A DNA stretch of 64,000 nucleotides from Telluribacter roseus (GCF_017355915.2 NZ_JAFEUV020000006.1:124001-188000), one strand, 5' to 3'; numbered from the stretch's first letter, positions 43,324 through 53,200 are shown. Translations and numbers: made by a program. The notes: a model not told the origin generated them from the sequence alone.

Positions 43324-43357
43324 AAGCATCCGGCTGGTTTACCCTGACCGGATGCTT
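43324..43357. terminator. Hairpin between SusD and first pyruvyl transferase-like gene
   Basis: AAGCATCCGG pairs with CCGGATGCTT across a 14-base loop. Outside T content is modest on both sides, so it may be a partial terminator or an RNA processing site within the operon. Confidence 0.55.
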
Positions 43358-43402
43358 TATAAAGAGATTACAGTACCTGAATTACCGGTCCTGAGCCTAT
43401 TA

Positions 43403-45082
43403 TCAGGCGCCGGGGTAGCCGGGGTTTTGGGCCAGCTTAGACTCCCGGTTGGCATCGATGGCCTTCTGCGGGATAGGCCACAGCTCATGATATGGCTCCA
43501 TGGTGGCTTTGGCTTTGAAATTATGCTTCGTAGCCCGCTCGTAAAGTTTGCCCAGTCGTACCAGAGTCCGTCTCCGGGGCTCCTCAATAATCAGTTCGCG
43601 GGCGCGCTCATCCAGTATGTAATCAATAGATACCTGAGCAGGTTCGACGGGTTTGGCCTTGGCACGGGACCTGACTACATTGATGTCGGCAGCCGCTTCG
43701 GCGAGCATACCTTTGTGTACGTAGGCTTCGGCGCGGAGCAGGTAGGTCTCGGCCAGGCGCATCCTGATCTGGTCATTGATGGTGCGTCCGGCCTGGGCTC
43801 CGTAGGGCATTTCACCTTCTATCTTCCGGATCATGGGGTAAAACCAGCGGAGCGTATCTACGGCGTAGGTAGTGGGGGAGCCGTCTTCGTTGGCGATAAA
43901 AGCCTTACCATTAACTACGGTATAGCTGGCTTTTTTGCCGTAGAACTTAGAGGTAGGATCGTTGTAGTACCAGGTCCGGCGGATGTTGTGGGCCGAGTTA
44001 CGCATATCTTTTACATCATCCTTCCATATATCATAAAAGAAGTAGTTGAGCGGTCGGTTGCCTCCCTGGCTCCGGCCGAGGCTGTCGATAACTAGTATAC
44101 GCTTACCGTCCGGGGAGCGGATATCTTCGAACTTGGGCCCCCACCAGCGCAGATCATGGTTTTGCTGGATTCCTCCACCCACAGTAAAGTCCTCGTGCTG
44201 TACTACCCATATACTTTCCATGTTACCGGAAGCCCGGTTTTGCTGGCCAGTCCAGAACAGGTCCGAGAATACGTCGCCGGGGCGGTTGGTGTTGCCAAAG
44301 CGCTGGGTCATGAGCCGGTACTCTCCGGCCGATCCGTCGATGACTTTGGTAGCTGCCGCAATAGACTTATCGAAGTAGGAGGCGTCTTTAGTCTCAAGCC
44401 CCAGGCTGATGTGTACCTCCGCCAGCAGATGGTAGGCTGCCGCCTGGAAAATACGTCCATCCTTGGCGGGGTTATTCTCTACCTTAGGCAGCCACTGGGC
44501 CGCGAACTCCAGGTCTTCTTTTACGAAGTGGAGTACCTCGGCGCGGGTAGCCCGAGTAAAGTCAAAGCGAGGTTCGGTAAGTTCACGGTCTATGATGGGT
44601 ACCCCACCGAACAGATTAACGAGTACATTGTAAGTAAAAGCCCGAAAGAACCTGGCCTCTGCCACAATCTGATTCTTTTCCTCCTCGGTCCATTTTACCT
44701 CCGGGTTTTCGGCCCGGCTAATAATCAGGTTGCTGTTTTTTAGCATGTCGGTATAGGCCCAGTCCCAGTAGTAGTTTACGATCTGGTCGTTGGGAAGTAT
44801 CTCCTTGTAATTGTTAAAGAAGCGGCCATCGGCTACGCCACTGGTGGCGACGTCGGTACCGGCACCCATCTGGTCGGGTCGGTCGAGGGTACGTTCTTCG
44901 CGGGCGGCTTTGTGTAGGGCTACCAGTACCGTTTCAAAGCCGGCCCGGTTGGTCAGCAGGTTCTCGGGGCTGAACCGGTCAAGAGGTTTTTCGTCCAGAA
45001 AATCTTCGTTGCAGGACGTAGCCACCAGCGTCAGCAGGGCCGTGAGGCAGATAAGGGTTGATTTAAAGAATATCTTTTTCAT
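43403..45082 (-). CDS. SusD/RagB-family lipoprotein, PUL 2
   Basis: The product is a SusD-family surface lipoprotein with lipobox VATSC. The ATG at 45082 (MKKIFFKSTLICLTALLTLV) is preferred over the ATG 12 bases earlier, since it gives a normal signal peptide. It is longer than the PUL 1 SusD. Motifs include NEDFLDEKPLDRFSPENLLT and, near the end, ELIIEEPRRRTLVRLGKLYE then MEPYHELWPIPQKAIDANRE. Its SusC partner is encoded about 30 bases upstream. It should bind the glycan substrate of PUL 2. Confidence 0.96.
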   Translation of the reverse strand: MKKIFFKSTLICLTALLTLVATSCNEDFLDEKPLDRFSPENLLTNRAGFETVLVALHKAAREERTLDRPDQMGAGTDVATSGVADGRFFNNYKEILPNDQIVNYYWDWAYTDMLKNSNLIISRAENPEVKWTEEEKNQIVAEARFFRAFTYNVLVNLFGGVPIIDRELTEPRFDFTRATRAEVLHFVKEDLEFAAQWLPKVENNPAKDGRIFQAAAYHLLAEVHISLGLETKDASYFDKSIAAATKVIDGSAGEYRLMTQRFGNTNRPGDVFSDLFWTGQQNRASGNMESIWVVQHEDFTVGGGIQQNHDLRWWGPKFEDIRSPDGKRILVIDSLGRSQGGNRPLNYFFYDIWKDDVKDMRNSAHNIRRTWYYNDPTSKFYGKKASYTVVNGKAFIANEDGSPTTYAVDTLRWFYPMIRKIEGEMPYGAQAGRTINDQIRMRLAETYLLRAEAYVHKGMLAEAAADINVVRSRAKAKPVEPAQVSIDYILDERARELIIEEPRRRTLVRLGKLYERATKHNFKAKATMEPYHELWPIPQKAIDANRESKLAQNPGYPGA

Positions 45083-45113
45083 ACTAGTTGTCATTTTTAG
45101 CAGCTCTTACTAC

Positions 45114-48100
45114 TTATAATCCCAGATTGATACCTACTACCCACGACTTGAGCAGCGGTCCGTTGGCCGGTCCCCGTCCGCCCGAGCCGTGCTCGGGATC
45201 CCAGCCATCCCACTGGGTCCAGGTGACGAGGTTCTTGCCGCTGACGTACACCTTAGCGCGGTCAATCCGGACCGGGGCAAGCAGATTCTTTGGGAAGTCA
45301 TACCCCAGACTTACATCCTGGAACCGGATAAACGAGCGGCTCTGATAAAAGCCGTACCCCAGTGGATTAGGGTACCCGATGCTGGGTCGGTTGTTGAGCG
45401 GGTTCTCGGGCGTCCAGTAGGGGAGATCCATCAGGTTGGTCCGGTCGTAGAAGTTGGTACCGTGGTTGAGGAAGCTATTGGGGCTGTACCCGCCGATGTG
45501 GGCATTGAACAGGAACGATAGTGAGAATCCCTTATAAGCCAAACGGTTGGTGAGCCCTGACGTAAACCTGGGTTGCGACGAATGCAGTACCTGTCGGTCC
45601 TCGGGACCTATCTTACCATCGCCACTCACATCCCTGAACTTCAGGTACCCGGGCTTGGCGCTGGGGTCGATGGTATTCTCTTCGCCAACCTGCCATACCC
45701 CGTCCACTACGTAGTCAAAGTTGGTGCCCTGCGGATAACCGATAAAGCGTCGGCTGGCTATGTCGTCGTCTTCGCGGCCGTCACCGTCCAGGTCTATACC
45801 CGAGAGTCTGGTGATCTTGTTGCGGTTCAGGCTGAACACAAAGTTGCTGGACCAGGTAAAGTCGCGGGAGGTAACATTCTGGGTGTTCAGGGTCAGTTCG
45901 AAACCCCGGTTGCTGGTGCCCCCGATGTTGGCAAAGAAGGTCTCATAACCGGTCATGTTGGGGATACGCAGGCTCAGCAGCAGGTCGGTAGTTTTCATGG
46001 AATAGACCTCCACCGCTCCCGATATACGCTCTTTCAGGATACTGAAGTCCACTCCGAAGTTAGAGGCCACGGTGGTTTCCCAGCCCAGCTGCAGGTTGGC
46101 CATGGAAGTAGGGGAGATGCCCACGCTGGTAGTACCGTTGTCGCCAAATACGTACTGATTGGACGTGTGATTCATGTTACTGAGGGAAGCGTAGGGGTCA
46201 ATGCCACGGTTTCCGTTTTTACCGTAGGAGTAGCGGAGCTTAAGGTAGCTAAGCCAGGCAGAGGTACCCTGCATAAAGCCCTCGTCTGACACGAGCCAGC
46301 CTACGCCTACTGAAGGAAAGTTGCCGTACTTCTTCCCGGCCCCGAAGGCCGAGTAGCCGTCGCGGCGCAGGGTGAAGTTGAGCATGTACCGATCCAGCAG
46401 ACGGTACCCGACTCGACCCATGATGGAGTTGGCACGGGCTTCATTGGCGGTGGTATTGATGGTTTGGTTCTCGCCGATATTGAGCGCATTATACGAGAGT
46501 GCATCACTAAATATATTGTTGCTGGACAGGGACGAGCTGCTGTTGCGGGTAGTTTCAAAGCTGTACAATGCCGTTACGTCCAGGTTGTGGATTTGCCCGA
46601 TGGCCTTGTTGTACTTCAGGATATTCTCCATCGTGAAGTAGTGGTGCTTGCTGTGCCCTTTGCTGCCCTGGCCCTGGATATTGATGCCGTCGCGGTTGTA
46701 GGCGGGGCTGTAGCTGCCCGTTTCGTTGTAACGCAGGTTGTTTCCCATGTTCATCCGGTACGATAAGCCGGGGACCGGTAGGGCAATGTCCGCGTAAAGG
46801 TTATTAAACAGCGTATTGGAAAGATCGAGGTTATCGTTGCGGATAGAGCTGAAAAGTGGATTGGGGGCCAGACCGTCGTCCATGGGCAGGTACTTTGGTA
46901 CTCCATCCTCGTAGAACAGGGTTGAGTAGGGGCTTAGGTAGCTGGCGTTATTGATGTTGGCAGGTACACCCGAGTAGTTTTTGAGGGTAAAGCCCGTGTT
47001 GGTACCGATGTTGAGCCAGTCGGTGATGGCGATATCAAGGTTAATGCGGGAGGAGAAGCGGCTGAAGTTATCGCCAAAGATCCGGCCTTTCATGTCGGTA
47101 TAGGAGCCCGATACGTAGTAATTTATCTTTTCGGTTACCCCCGACAGGCTCAGTTCATGGCTGGTCATGGGAGCGCGCTGGGCAATGGCTTCCCAGGGAT
47201 CGATGGTGCGGCCGGCGTTGAAGTTAGTCTCCTCAGTAGGCGTCAGGATAACGGGTCGACCCAGAAAAGCGGCGGCATCCTCCTTCATCTGCAGGTACCG
47301 CTCAGGGCCCATAAGTCTGGGGGTACGGGCGTAGTCCGACATGCCGTAGTAGGCATTGTACGACAGCCGGGGTTTGGGACTGTTGCCTTTCTTGGTCGTG
47401 ATAAGGATTACGCCATTGGTCGCCCGCGAACCGTAAATGGCCGCCGAACTGGCGTCTTTCAGGATATCAATGGACTCTATATCATTAGCGTTGATATCGG
47501 ACAGGCCGCCTGTATAGATAATGCCGTCCAGTACGATCAGGGGGGAGTTATTGGCCGAAATGGACGAGGCACCCCGGATGCGGATGGTGCCATCGGCACC
47601 GGGCCTGCCCGTATCCGTAACAGTAACACCGGCTACTGATCCGCGTAATGCCTGCGAAGCATTAACGTTAGGATTGGTAGCGTTCAACTTGGGATCTACG
47701 CGCATCACCGCGCCGGTCAGGTCTTTTTTGCGCTGGGTACCGTAGCCTACCACTACTACTTCCTCCAGTTGCTTGTTATCAGGAGTTAGCGTTATAGATA
47801 CATTCGACTGGCTACCGGCTACTATCTCCTGACTGGTATACCCTACAAAGCTGAATACCAATACGGAACTTTCGTCAGGTACGTCCAGCTGAAATTCTCC
47901 TTCGGCGTTGGTGGTGGTACCCCGCTGGGTACCTTTTAGCACCACACTTACCCCCGGCAGACCAGCGCCCGATTCATCGCGGACGGTACCCGATACCATT
48001 CGTTTAGAGGCTTCGGCTCTTTCAACGATCCGGCTGGTTTCTCCACCGACTATGGGATGAGTAGGGAAGGTGCTGCCTTTTTCGGCTTGCGTGCGGCTGT

Positions 48101-48485
48101 CGGCCCGGCCTTTTACCTCTTCGACCGGAACCTCACGGCCCGGTTTACTTTCGATTATGACATAGGTACCTTTCCGTATTTTTTTGTAGCGTAAGGCCGT
48201 GGGGCGCAGAATAGTCTCCAGATTGGCCTCAACTGACAACGAATAGTCCACCGACTGCGTAGAGACGGTGCGGCTGCTTACGAGCCGATCTTCAAATACA
48301 ATTTCGATGCCGTAATGTTCCTGCAGGGCCAGCAGTACCGATTTCAGCTGAACAATTCTGGCTGCGGAGGGGGCGGGTTGCTGCTGCACAAAAGCGAGCG
48401 TCTGAGAAAAGGCAGCCCCCGATAGCAGGCTGGCCAGCAGCAGGGCCAGGCTCAGAGGGCGGGTAAGGCGTAGAAGTATGGTCAT
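45114..48485 (-). CDS. SusC/RagA TonB-dependent transporter with STN domain, PUL 2
   Basis: This 1123-residue receptor has a signal peptide (ending AAFSQ), an STN domain (about 40-115; VQLKSVLLALQEHYGIEIVF), a linker, a carboxypeptidase-like domain (GTVRDESGAGLPGVSVVLKG), the plug (ILKDASSAAIYGSRATNGVI) and the barrel ending VVGINLGL. Its ATG follows the FecR stop after only 2 bases, suggesting translational coupling. The carboxypeptidase-like segment is nearly identical, in DNA too, to that of the PUL 1 SusC. Ligand is unknown, but the following exported pyruvyl transferase-like pair suggests a charged or pyruvylated glycan. Confidence 0.98.
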   Translation of the reverse strand: MTILLRLTRPLSLALLLASLLSGAAFSQTLAFVQQQPAPSAARIVQLKSVLLALQEHYGIEIVFEDRLVSSRTVSTQSVDYSLSVEANLETILRPTALRYKKIRKGTYVIIESKPGREVPVEEVKGRADSRTQAEKGSTFPTHPIVGGETSRIVERAEASKRMVSGTVRDESGAGLPGVSVVLKGTQRGTTTNAEGEFQLDVPDESSVLVFSFVGYTSQEIVAGSQSNVSITLTPDNKQLEEVVVVGYGTQRKKDLTGAVMRVDPKLNATNPNVNASQALRGSVAGVTVTDTGRPGADGTIRIRGASSISANNSPLIVLDGIIYTGGLSDINANDIESIDILKDASSAAIYGSRATNGVILITTKKGNSPKPRLSYNAYYGMSDYARTPRLMGPERYLQMKEDAAAFLGRPVILTPTEETNFNAGRTIDPWEAIAQRAPMTSHELSLSGVTEKINYYVSGSYTDMKGRIFGDNFSRFSSRINLDIAITDWLNIGTNTGFTLKNYSGVPANINNASYLSPYSTLFYEDGVPKYLPMDDGLAPNPLFSSIRNDNLDLSNTLFNNLYADIALPVPGLSYRMNMGNNLRYNETGSYSPAYNRDGINIQGQGSKGHSKHHYFTMENILKYNKAIGQIHNLDVTALYSFETTRNSSSSLSSNNIFSDALSYNALNIGENQTINTTANEARANSIMGRVGYRLLDRYMLNFTLRRDGYSAFGAGKKYGNFPSVGVGWLVSDEGFMQGTSAWLSYLKLRYSYGKNGNRGIDPYASLSNMNHTSNQYVFGDNGTTSVGISPTSMANLQLGWETTVASNFGVDFSILKERISGAVEVYSMKTTDLLLSLRIPNMTGYETFFANIGGTSNRGFELTLNTQNVTSRDFTWSSNFVFSLNRNKITRLSGIDLDGDGREDDDIASRRFIGYPQGTNFDYVVDGVWQVGEENTIDPSAKPGYLKFRDVSGDGKIGPEDRQVLHSSQPRFTSGLTNRLAYKGFSLSFLFNAHIGGYSPNSFLNHGTNFYDRTNLMDLPYWTPENPLNNRPSIGYPNPLGYGFYQSRSFIRFQDVSLGYDFPKNLLAPVRIDRAKVYVSGKNLVTWTQWDGWDPEHGSGGRGPANGPLLKSWVVGINLGL

Positions 48486-48487
48486 AA

Positions 48488-49507
48488 TTACAGTGAGTTG
48501 TAGCTTGAATCGGAATTATATAGGAAGAGCGCGTTCTTTTCTTTTCTGATTTTCAGATCAAGTACCACCTGCAGGACATCCAGCAGGTCATCGGCGGTCT
48601 GAGCTTTGAAATTTCCGGTTATGGTTCGGTTGGCTATTTCGGCATCGTCCACGCGTACCTGCAGTCCAAAGTTTTCTTCCAGCAGGGCGCAGATTTCCTG
48701 TATTGAGGTATTGTTGAACACAAAGCGTTGCTCCTTCCAGGCCGCCTGTAGTTCGGGTTTATCGGTTTTCTGGATAGAAAGAGTACCTTGCTGGTTCATG
48801 GTAGCCAGCTCTCCGGGCTTCATCAGGAGCTGTTTTTGCTGAGTACCCTGCTGGTAGTCCAGACGAATCCTGCCCTTGGTGAGCGCGACACGGGTACCTC
48901 GGGGGCGGGCATAAACGGTAAATTCAGTACCTAGTACTTCTACCTGGAATTGCTTAGGAGTTCGGACTACAAAACGCCGGTGGTCCCGTGTGTGCCGCAC
49001 CGAAAACTCCGCCTCCCCTTCCAGCAGTACCTCCCGGACAGCTCCCCTGAATCCGAAGCGCGGTACCCATAAAGTTGAGTTGGCATTGAGCGTTACGTGG
49101 CTGCCGTCTTCCAGTACAAAGGCGCTGGTCTGGCCGTAGTCGGTATTAAATGCTTTATAAAGCAGGGGCTTGCGCAGTAGCCAGCCCGCCAGGCACAGCA
49201 GTATGGTTACGGAAGCCGCTATACGCCAGTTCAGGTGGGGAAGACGTCGGGCCATCGGAAGCCCGCCGGGGACGGAGCTTCCAACTACTTCGTCCTGCTC
49301 ATCGATGCGTTGTAGTAGCGCTGCAAAGGCTGCTTCGGAGTCAGGTACATACTGTGGCTGTTGCAGTTCCCACTCAAAAACCCACCGATGAAACTGTTCC
49401 GTATTTTCTTCCTGTTTCAGCCATTCTTCCACGGCCTGCTTTTCCAGCGGTGTCGCACGACCCGCCAGGTACTCAAAAAGTATATGTTTCTGGATTGATG
49501 ATTCCAT
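48488..49507 (-). CDS. FecR-family anti-sigma factor, PUL 2
   Basis: The 339-residue protein has a cytosolic front (HILFEYLAGRATPLEKQAVE), a transmembrane helix (WRIAASVTILLCLAGWLL, about 94-111), a FecR domain (VLLEGEAEFSVRHTRDHRRF) and a C-terminal DUF4974-like domain (TSIQEICALLEENFGLQVRV). It should hold the ECF sigma factor encoded 64 bases upstream and receive the signal from the STN domain of the SusC immediately downstream. Confidence 0.94.
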   Translation of the reverse strand: MESSIQKHILFEYLAGRATPLEKQAVEEWLKQEENTEQFHRWVFEWELQQPQYVPDSEAAFAALLQRIDEQDEVVGSSVPGGLPMARRLPHLNWRIAASVTILLCLAGWLLRKPLLYKAFNTDYGQTSAFVLEDGSHVTLNANSTLWVPRFGFRGAVREVLLEGEAEFSVRHTRDHRRFVVRTPKQFQVEVLGTEFTVYARPRGTRVALTKGRIRLDYQQGTQQKQLLMKPGELATMNQQGTLSIQKTDKPELQAAWKEQRFVFNNTSIQEICALLEENFGLQVRVDDAEIANRTITGNFKAQTADDLLDVLQVVLDLKIRKEKNALFLYNSDSSYNSL

Positions 49508-49571
49508 GGTTGTAGCGTTGATTATCGGGCTAATGACTCACCGGAGTGGATTTACCCTTAGTGGAGCAGAG

Positions 49572-50249
49572 TTACTGTATCAAAATCAGGAGAAGCAGGA
49601 GCCACTCGCCCCGTAGTACTTCGCGCAGATGGCGCAAGGCCTTAGCCATATGTGCTTCCACGGTTTTGGGTGAAATACGCAGCTCCTCGGCTATTTCGTG
49701 GTACTTCCGGTTCTCGAAGCGGCTCATCAGGAATACCCGCTGGCATTGGGCCGGAAGCTGAGCAATGGCCTCATTGACCTTCATAAACAGGTGATTGTAC
49801 TGTATCTCCGCATCGGGAGCCTGCTGCTTTACATCGGGCTGGTTTTCGCTACTTAAGTCCAGGGGAGCCGTCCGGCCAAACTCCCGTCGCAGGTACGTAA
49901 ACGCCTCGTTGCGTACCGACCGGAACAGGTAGCTGAGGTAGGAAGTGTTGATGTTTTGGTAAGCCTGAGTTCGGTAGAACTGATAGAATACTTCACTCAC
50001 CAGATCTTCTGCAATCTGCCGGGAGTAAACGAAGCGTACGGCATGGCTGCACAGGGGAGCGTGGTACTTCCGGAACAGTAGTTCTAGCCCCTTGCGTGGA
50101 TCTTGCGCGAAGGTTTCCCGCAGGAGTAGTTCAGCATCGAGCTGGCGGGGTTCGCCATCCCGTAAATTTCTATCCTGGGGCTTGTCATCCATAGCGGGCG
50201 TAAGGGCTGGCTGCTTCGGGCTGGCAATTTTAAGTAAAGGATGTACCAT
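49572..50249 (-). CDS. ECF sigma factor, PUL 2
   Basis: A 225-residue ECF sigma factor. Region 2: GLELLFRKYHAPLCSHAVRF, AEDLVSEVFYQFYRT; region 4: CQRVFLMSRFENRKYHEIAE then RISPKTVEAHMAKALRHLRE. The extreme carboxyl end is hydrophobic (EWLLLLLILIQ), a feature of one Bacteroidota subgroup. Starting at an internal Met (MDDKPQDRN) would remove about 19 less-conserved residues, so the true start is uncertain. It leads the PUL 2 row and pairs with the following FecR. Confidence 0.94.
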   Translation of the reverse strand: MVHPLLKIASPKQPALTPAMDDKPQDRNLRDGEPRQLDAELLLRETFAQDPRKGLELLFRKYHAPLCSHAVRFVYSRQIAEDLVSEVFYQFYRTQAYQNINTSYLSYLFRSVRNEAFTYLRREFGRTAPLDLSSENQPDVKQQAPDAEIQYNHLFMKVNEAIAQLPAQCQRVFLMSRFENRKYHEIAEELRISPKTVEAHMAKALRHLREVLRGEWLLLLLILIQ

Positions 50250-50606
50250 AGGTCAATTCTTCAAGTATATGCCTATGACTCACAACTGTTAGTTTTCCCT
50301 TAGTCTTTTGTAAGAAAAAAAGAATAAATTTTGAAAAAGAGGGATAAGTAGCGTTAGGTGCTAGTTGTAGGAGTAGTCTCAGGAAGTTTTTTAGAAACGC
50401 CATTTGATAATTTTATTTGACAATAGTAACCGAAATTCATAAAATTGTTGCTTTGTATAATTAGGTAAAGAAAGTGCTAAAGTCGGCTTAATTTAGGTTG
50501 GCACTCAACTAGCACAGCAAGCAATAAGTACCTCCCGGATTTGCTACGCGGCTGTCACAACAGCACTGAGTTTATAGCTTACTTCTAACCTTTAACCACT
50601 ACTCCG
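50250..50606. other. AT-rich divergent intergenic region
   Basis: This gap carries the promoter of PUL 2's sigma gene and of the DUF1059 gene. TTGCTTTGTATAAT at about 50448-50461 is a possible plus-strand promoter element. No gene or terminator is seen. Confidence 0.4.
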
Positions 50607-50777
50607 ATGAAAGTACTACACTGCCAGGATGTGGGCTTTGACTGCCCCGGTGTCATCAAAGCTGAAAGTGAAGATCAGGTACTACAGATGGCGGCCCAGC
50701 ACGCCAGTCAGGTGCATCAGGTACAGGTTACTCCTGAGATGGCCGAACAGATCAAGACCCTGATCAAAGAGGAGTAG
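50607..50777 (+). CDS. DUF1059 small protein
   Basis: A 56-residue cytosolic protein: MKVLHCQDVGFDCPGVIKAE, then SEDQVLQMAAQHASQVHQVQ. The C-x(5-7)-C pair near the start and the H-A-x-x-x-H near the middle are the marks of DUF1059, a small family of unknown function, possibly metal-binding. It starts 22 bases before the DsrE-family gene's frame begins and presumably shares its transcript. Confidence 0.85.
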   Translation: MKVLHCQDVGFDCPGVIKAESEDQVLQMAAQHASQVHQVQVTPEMAEQIKTLIKEE

Positions 50778-50799
50778 TCTTTCCCTGAAACATTCCTAT

Positions 50800-51315
50800 A
50801 TGAAAGCCATTAGCCTTGCTTTATGGCTGTTCCTGTCGGCCATAGGTGGTCAGGAACAGACTCTTATTGCCTCCCACGAAAAGTCAGGGGAGAGCCAACC
50901 TACTACCAACTCAAAGAATAGTTCGCCAGTCAGTACACCTAACAAGACCGCAGCAATGAAGATACTTGTACATATCACACACGGTCCGGAGGAGCCCACC
51001 CGGGCCGCCCTGGGTTTTCTGGTGGCCAAAGCTGCTCTGGAAGAAGGTCACTCAGTGTCTCTGTTTCTGGCAGGCAATGCCGTACTGCTGCTTCGTGATA
51101 AGGAAATGGGGGAGGTAATGGGTGTGGGAACTGGCAATCTCAGAGAACACTACGAAGCCATCGTCAAGGGAGGAGGTCGGTTCTACTTATCCGGAATGTC
51201 GGCCAAAGCCAGGGGCATGACCGAGGAGGATATCAAAGGAAAGCCGGCTGAATTTGCGATGCCCAAAGTGCTCGTGCAACTTTCGGTGGAGCATGATCGG
51301 ATGTTTAACTACTAG
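50800..51315 (+). CDS. DsrE-family protein with possible signal extension
   Basis: The frame encodes 171 residues. From residue 53 it reads MKILVHITHGPEEPTRAALG, the normal start of the DsrE/DsrF/YchN-like sulphur-relay family, and continues LFLAGNAVLLLRDKEMG. The first 52 residues look like a signal peptide plus a Ser/Thr-rich linker, so either the protein is exported, or the true start is the ATG at 50956. No cysteine is seen in the core, so a sulphur carrier role is doubtful. It is downstream of DUF1059 and ends before a strong terminator. Confidence 0.8.
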   Translation: MKAISLALWLFLSAIGGQEQTLIASHEKSGESQPTTNSKNSSPVSTPNKTAAMKILVHITHGPEEPTRAALGFLVAKAALEEGHSVSLFLAGNAVLLLRDKEMGEVMGVGTGNLREHYEAIVKGGGRFYLSGMSAKARGMTEEDIKGKPAEFAMPKVLVQLSVEHDRMFNY

Positions 51316-51430
51316 TAGCAGGCAATGGTTGCTAACTAATGATTCACGAAGGATAGGGAAAGTAATTACTATTCAAAATATATTAGTAAGGTAAATCTAT
51401 GTCACCTGATAGCGGCAGGTGCAGCCATAA

Positions 51431-51470
51431 AAAAGCCGCCGGATGCTTAGCATCTGGCGGCTTCTATTTT
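51431..51470. terminator. Bidirectional terminator
   Basis: AAGCCGCCGGATGC pairs with GCATCTGGCGGCTT around TTA, between convergent genes, with A-rich and T-rich flanks. Confidence 0.88.
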
Positions 51471-51484
51471 TAGTAGGCAATACC

Positions 51485-53200
51485 TTACAGACTCTTGGCT
51501 TTCATCTGCTTCACGGCGTAGTCAACCGCGCGGGCGGTGAAGGCCATGTAAGTCAGTGATGGGTTTTGCGTAGAGGTAGAGGTCATGCTGGCACCGTCGG
51601 TGACGAATACGTTCGAAACAGCGTGCATCTGATTCCACTTGTTCAGTACGGATGTCTTCGGGTCTTTACCCATACGTACCCCACCCATCTCGTGAATATC
51701 CAGACCCGGAGCCTGCTTGCTGTCGGAGGTACGGATATTCTTGAATCCGGCTTCGGTGAACATCTCGGTCATCTGCTCCAGATAGTCCTTCACCATCTTA
51801 TCATCATTATCGTCGTAGTCGATGGAGATTTTGAGCTGCGGGATACCAAACGGATCTTTCAGGTTTTTATCCAGCGCTACGTAGTTGCTTTTTTTCGGGA
51901 TTGTTTCGCCCATCATGTGCGAACCAACGCCCCAGCCTCCCATCTCTCTCTTAAAGAGATTAGCTTTCAGATCCTCACCCAGACCTTCGCGGCTGTTGTA
52001 GGAAATACGGTGAGCACCAAAGCCAGCCGCGTACCCACGCAGGAAGTCTGTCTCCTGCTTGTATACGTTGCGGAAGCGTGGGATATAGCCACCACCGTTA
52101 GGGCGTCCACCCACTGTAGTCGTATCTAGGTGACCATCGTACTCCGCCGATATACGGGCGCGATAGTTATGGAAGGCCACGTACTTACCCAGTACTCCGC
52201 TATCGTTGCCCAGCCCGTTGGGGAAGCGCGACGAAGTAGAGTTCAGTAGTACCAGATTGGTATTCAGAGCTGCGGCGTTTACGAAGATGATCTTCGCGTA
52301 GAACTCCATCATCTCCTTGGTATTGGCGTCAATCACACGTACACCGGTAGCTTTGCCCTTCTTCTCATCGTAGATGATCGAGTGCACCACCGATTGAGGG
52401 CGCAGGGTCATGTTACCCGTCTTGGCCGCCCAGGGTATAGTAGAGGAGTTGCTGCTGAAGTAGCCACCAAACGGACAGCCCCGCTCACACATCTGACGGC
52501 TCATACACTGCGCACGACCCTGGTCCAGGTGGATCTGCTGGGGCTGGCTGATGTGAGCAGCCCGTGATATAATAATGTGACGGTCTTTATGCTTCTTGGC
52601 TACGCTCTCCTTGAAGTACTTCTCAACGCAATTTAGATCGTACGGGGGCAGGAACTCACCATCGGGCAGGCTGTCCAGTCCATCCTTATTTCCTGTAATA
52701 CCCGCAAATTTCTCTACGTGGCTGTACCAGGGGGCAATGTCATTGTAGCTGATGGGCCATTCTACCGCAAAGCCATCACGAGCTGGACCCTCAAAGTCAA
52801 ACTGGCTCCAGCGCTGGGTCTGACGGGCCCACAGCAAGGATTTACCACCTACCTGATAGCCACGTATCCAGTCGAAGGGTTTTTCCTGTACGTAAGGCTG
52901 ATCTTTGTCTTTTATAAAAAAGTGCGCGGCTGACTCTTTATAATTGTAGCACTTGCTCTGAATAGGGTTTTCTTTCACTACTTCCAGGGGCATACGCTCG
53001 CGGTGCTCAAATTCCCACGGCATTTTCATGGTAGTAGGGTAGTCCACGTTGTGTTTTACATCGCGGCCCCGCTCCAGTACCAGCGTTTTCAGCCCTTTTT
53101 CACATAATTCTTTGGCGGCCCATCCTCCACTAATTCCTGAACCAATCACTATAGCGTCGTAGGTGCGGGCCTTCTGACTATCAATATTGAAATAAGACAT
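51485..53200 (-). CDS. GMC-family oxidoreductase, large subunit of a sugar dehydrogenase
   Basis: The 571-residue flavoprotein starts with the FAD motif DAIVIGSGISGGWAAKEL (14-31) and ends with the GMC signature GGVRMGKDPKTS plus VFVTDGASMTSTSTQNPSLT. It has a cysteine cluster, CMSRQMCERGCPFGG, typical of the gluconate-2-dehydrogenase/glucoside 3-dehydrogenase group. It has no signal peptide. The next gene (105 bases on) encodes the small subunit with a Tat-like signal, which probably carries the folded large subunit to the periplasm. It may oxidise sugar C3 or similar positions. The usual cytochrome c subunit is missing here. Confidence 0.92.
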   Translation of the reverse strand: MSYFNIDSQKARTYDAIVIGSGISGGWAAKELCEKGLKTLVLERGRDVKHNVDYPTTMKMPWEFEHRERMPLEVVKENPIQSKCYNYKESAAHFFIKDKDQPYVQEKPFDWIRGYQVGGKSLLWARQTQRWSQFDFEGPARDGFAVEWPISYNDIAPWYSHVEKFAGITGNKDGLDSLPDGEFLPPYDLNCVEKYFKESVAKKHKDRHIIISRAAHISQPQQIHLDQGRAQCMSRQMCERGCPFGGYFSSNSSTIPWAAKTGNMTLRPQSVVHSIIYDEKKGKATGVRVIDANTKEMMEFYAKIIFVNAAALNTNLVLLNSTSSRFPNGLGNDSGVLGKYVAFHNYRARISAEYDGHLDTTTVGGRPNGGGYIPRFRNVYKQETDFLRGYAAGFGAHRISYNSREGLGEDLKANLFKREMGGWGVGSHMMGETIPKKSNYVALDKNLKDPFGIPQLKISIDYDDNDDKMVKDYLEQMTEMFTEAGFKNIRTSDSKQAPGLDIHEMGGVRMGKDPKTSVLNKWNQMHAVSNVFVTDGASMTSTSTQNPSLTYMAFTARAVDYAVKQMKAKSL

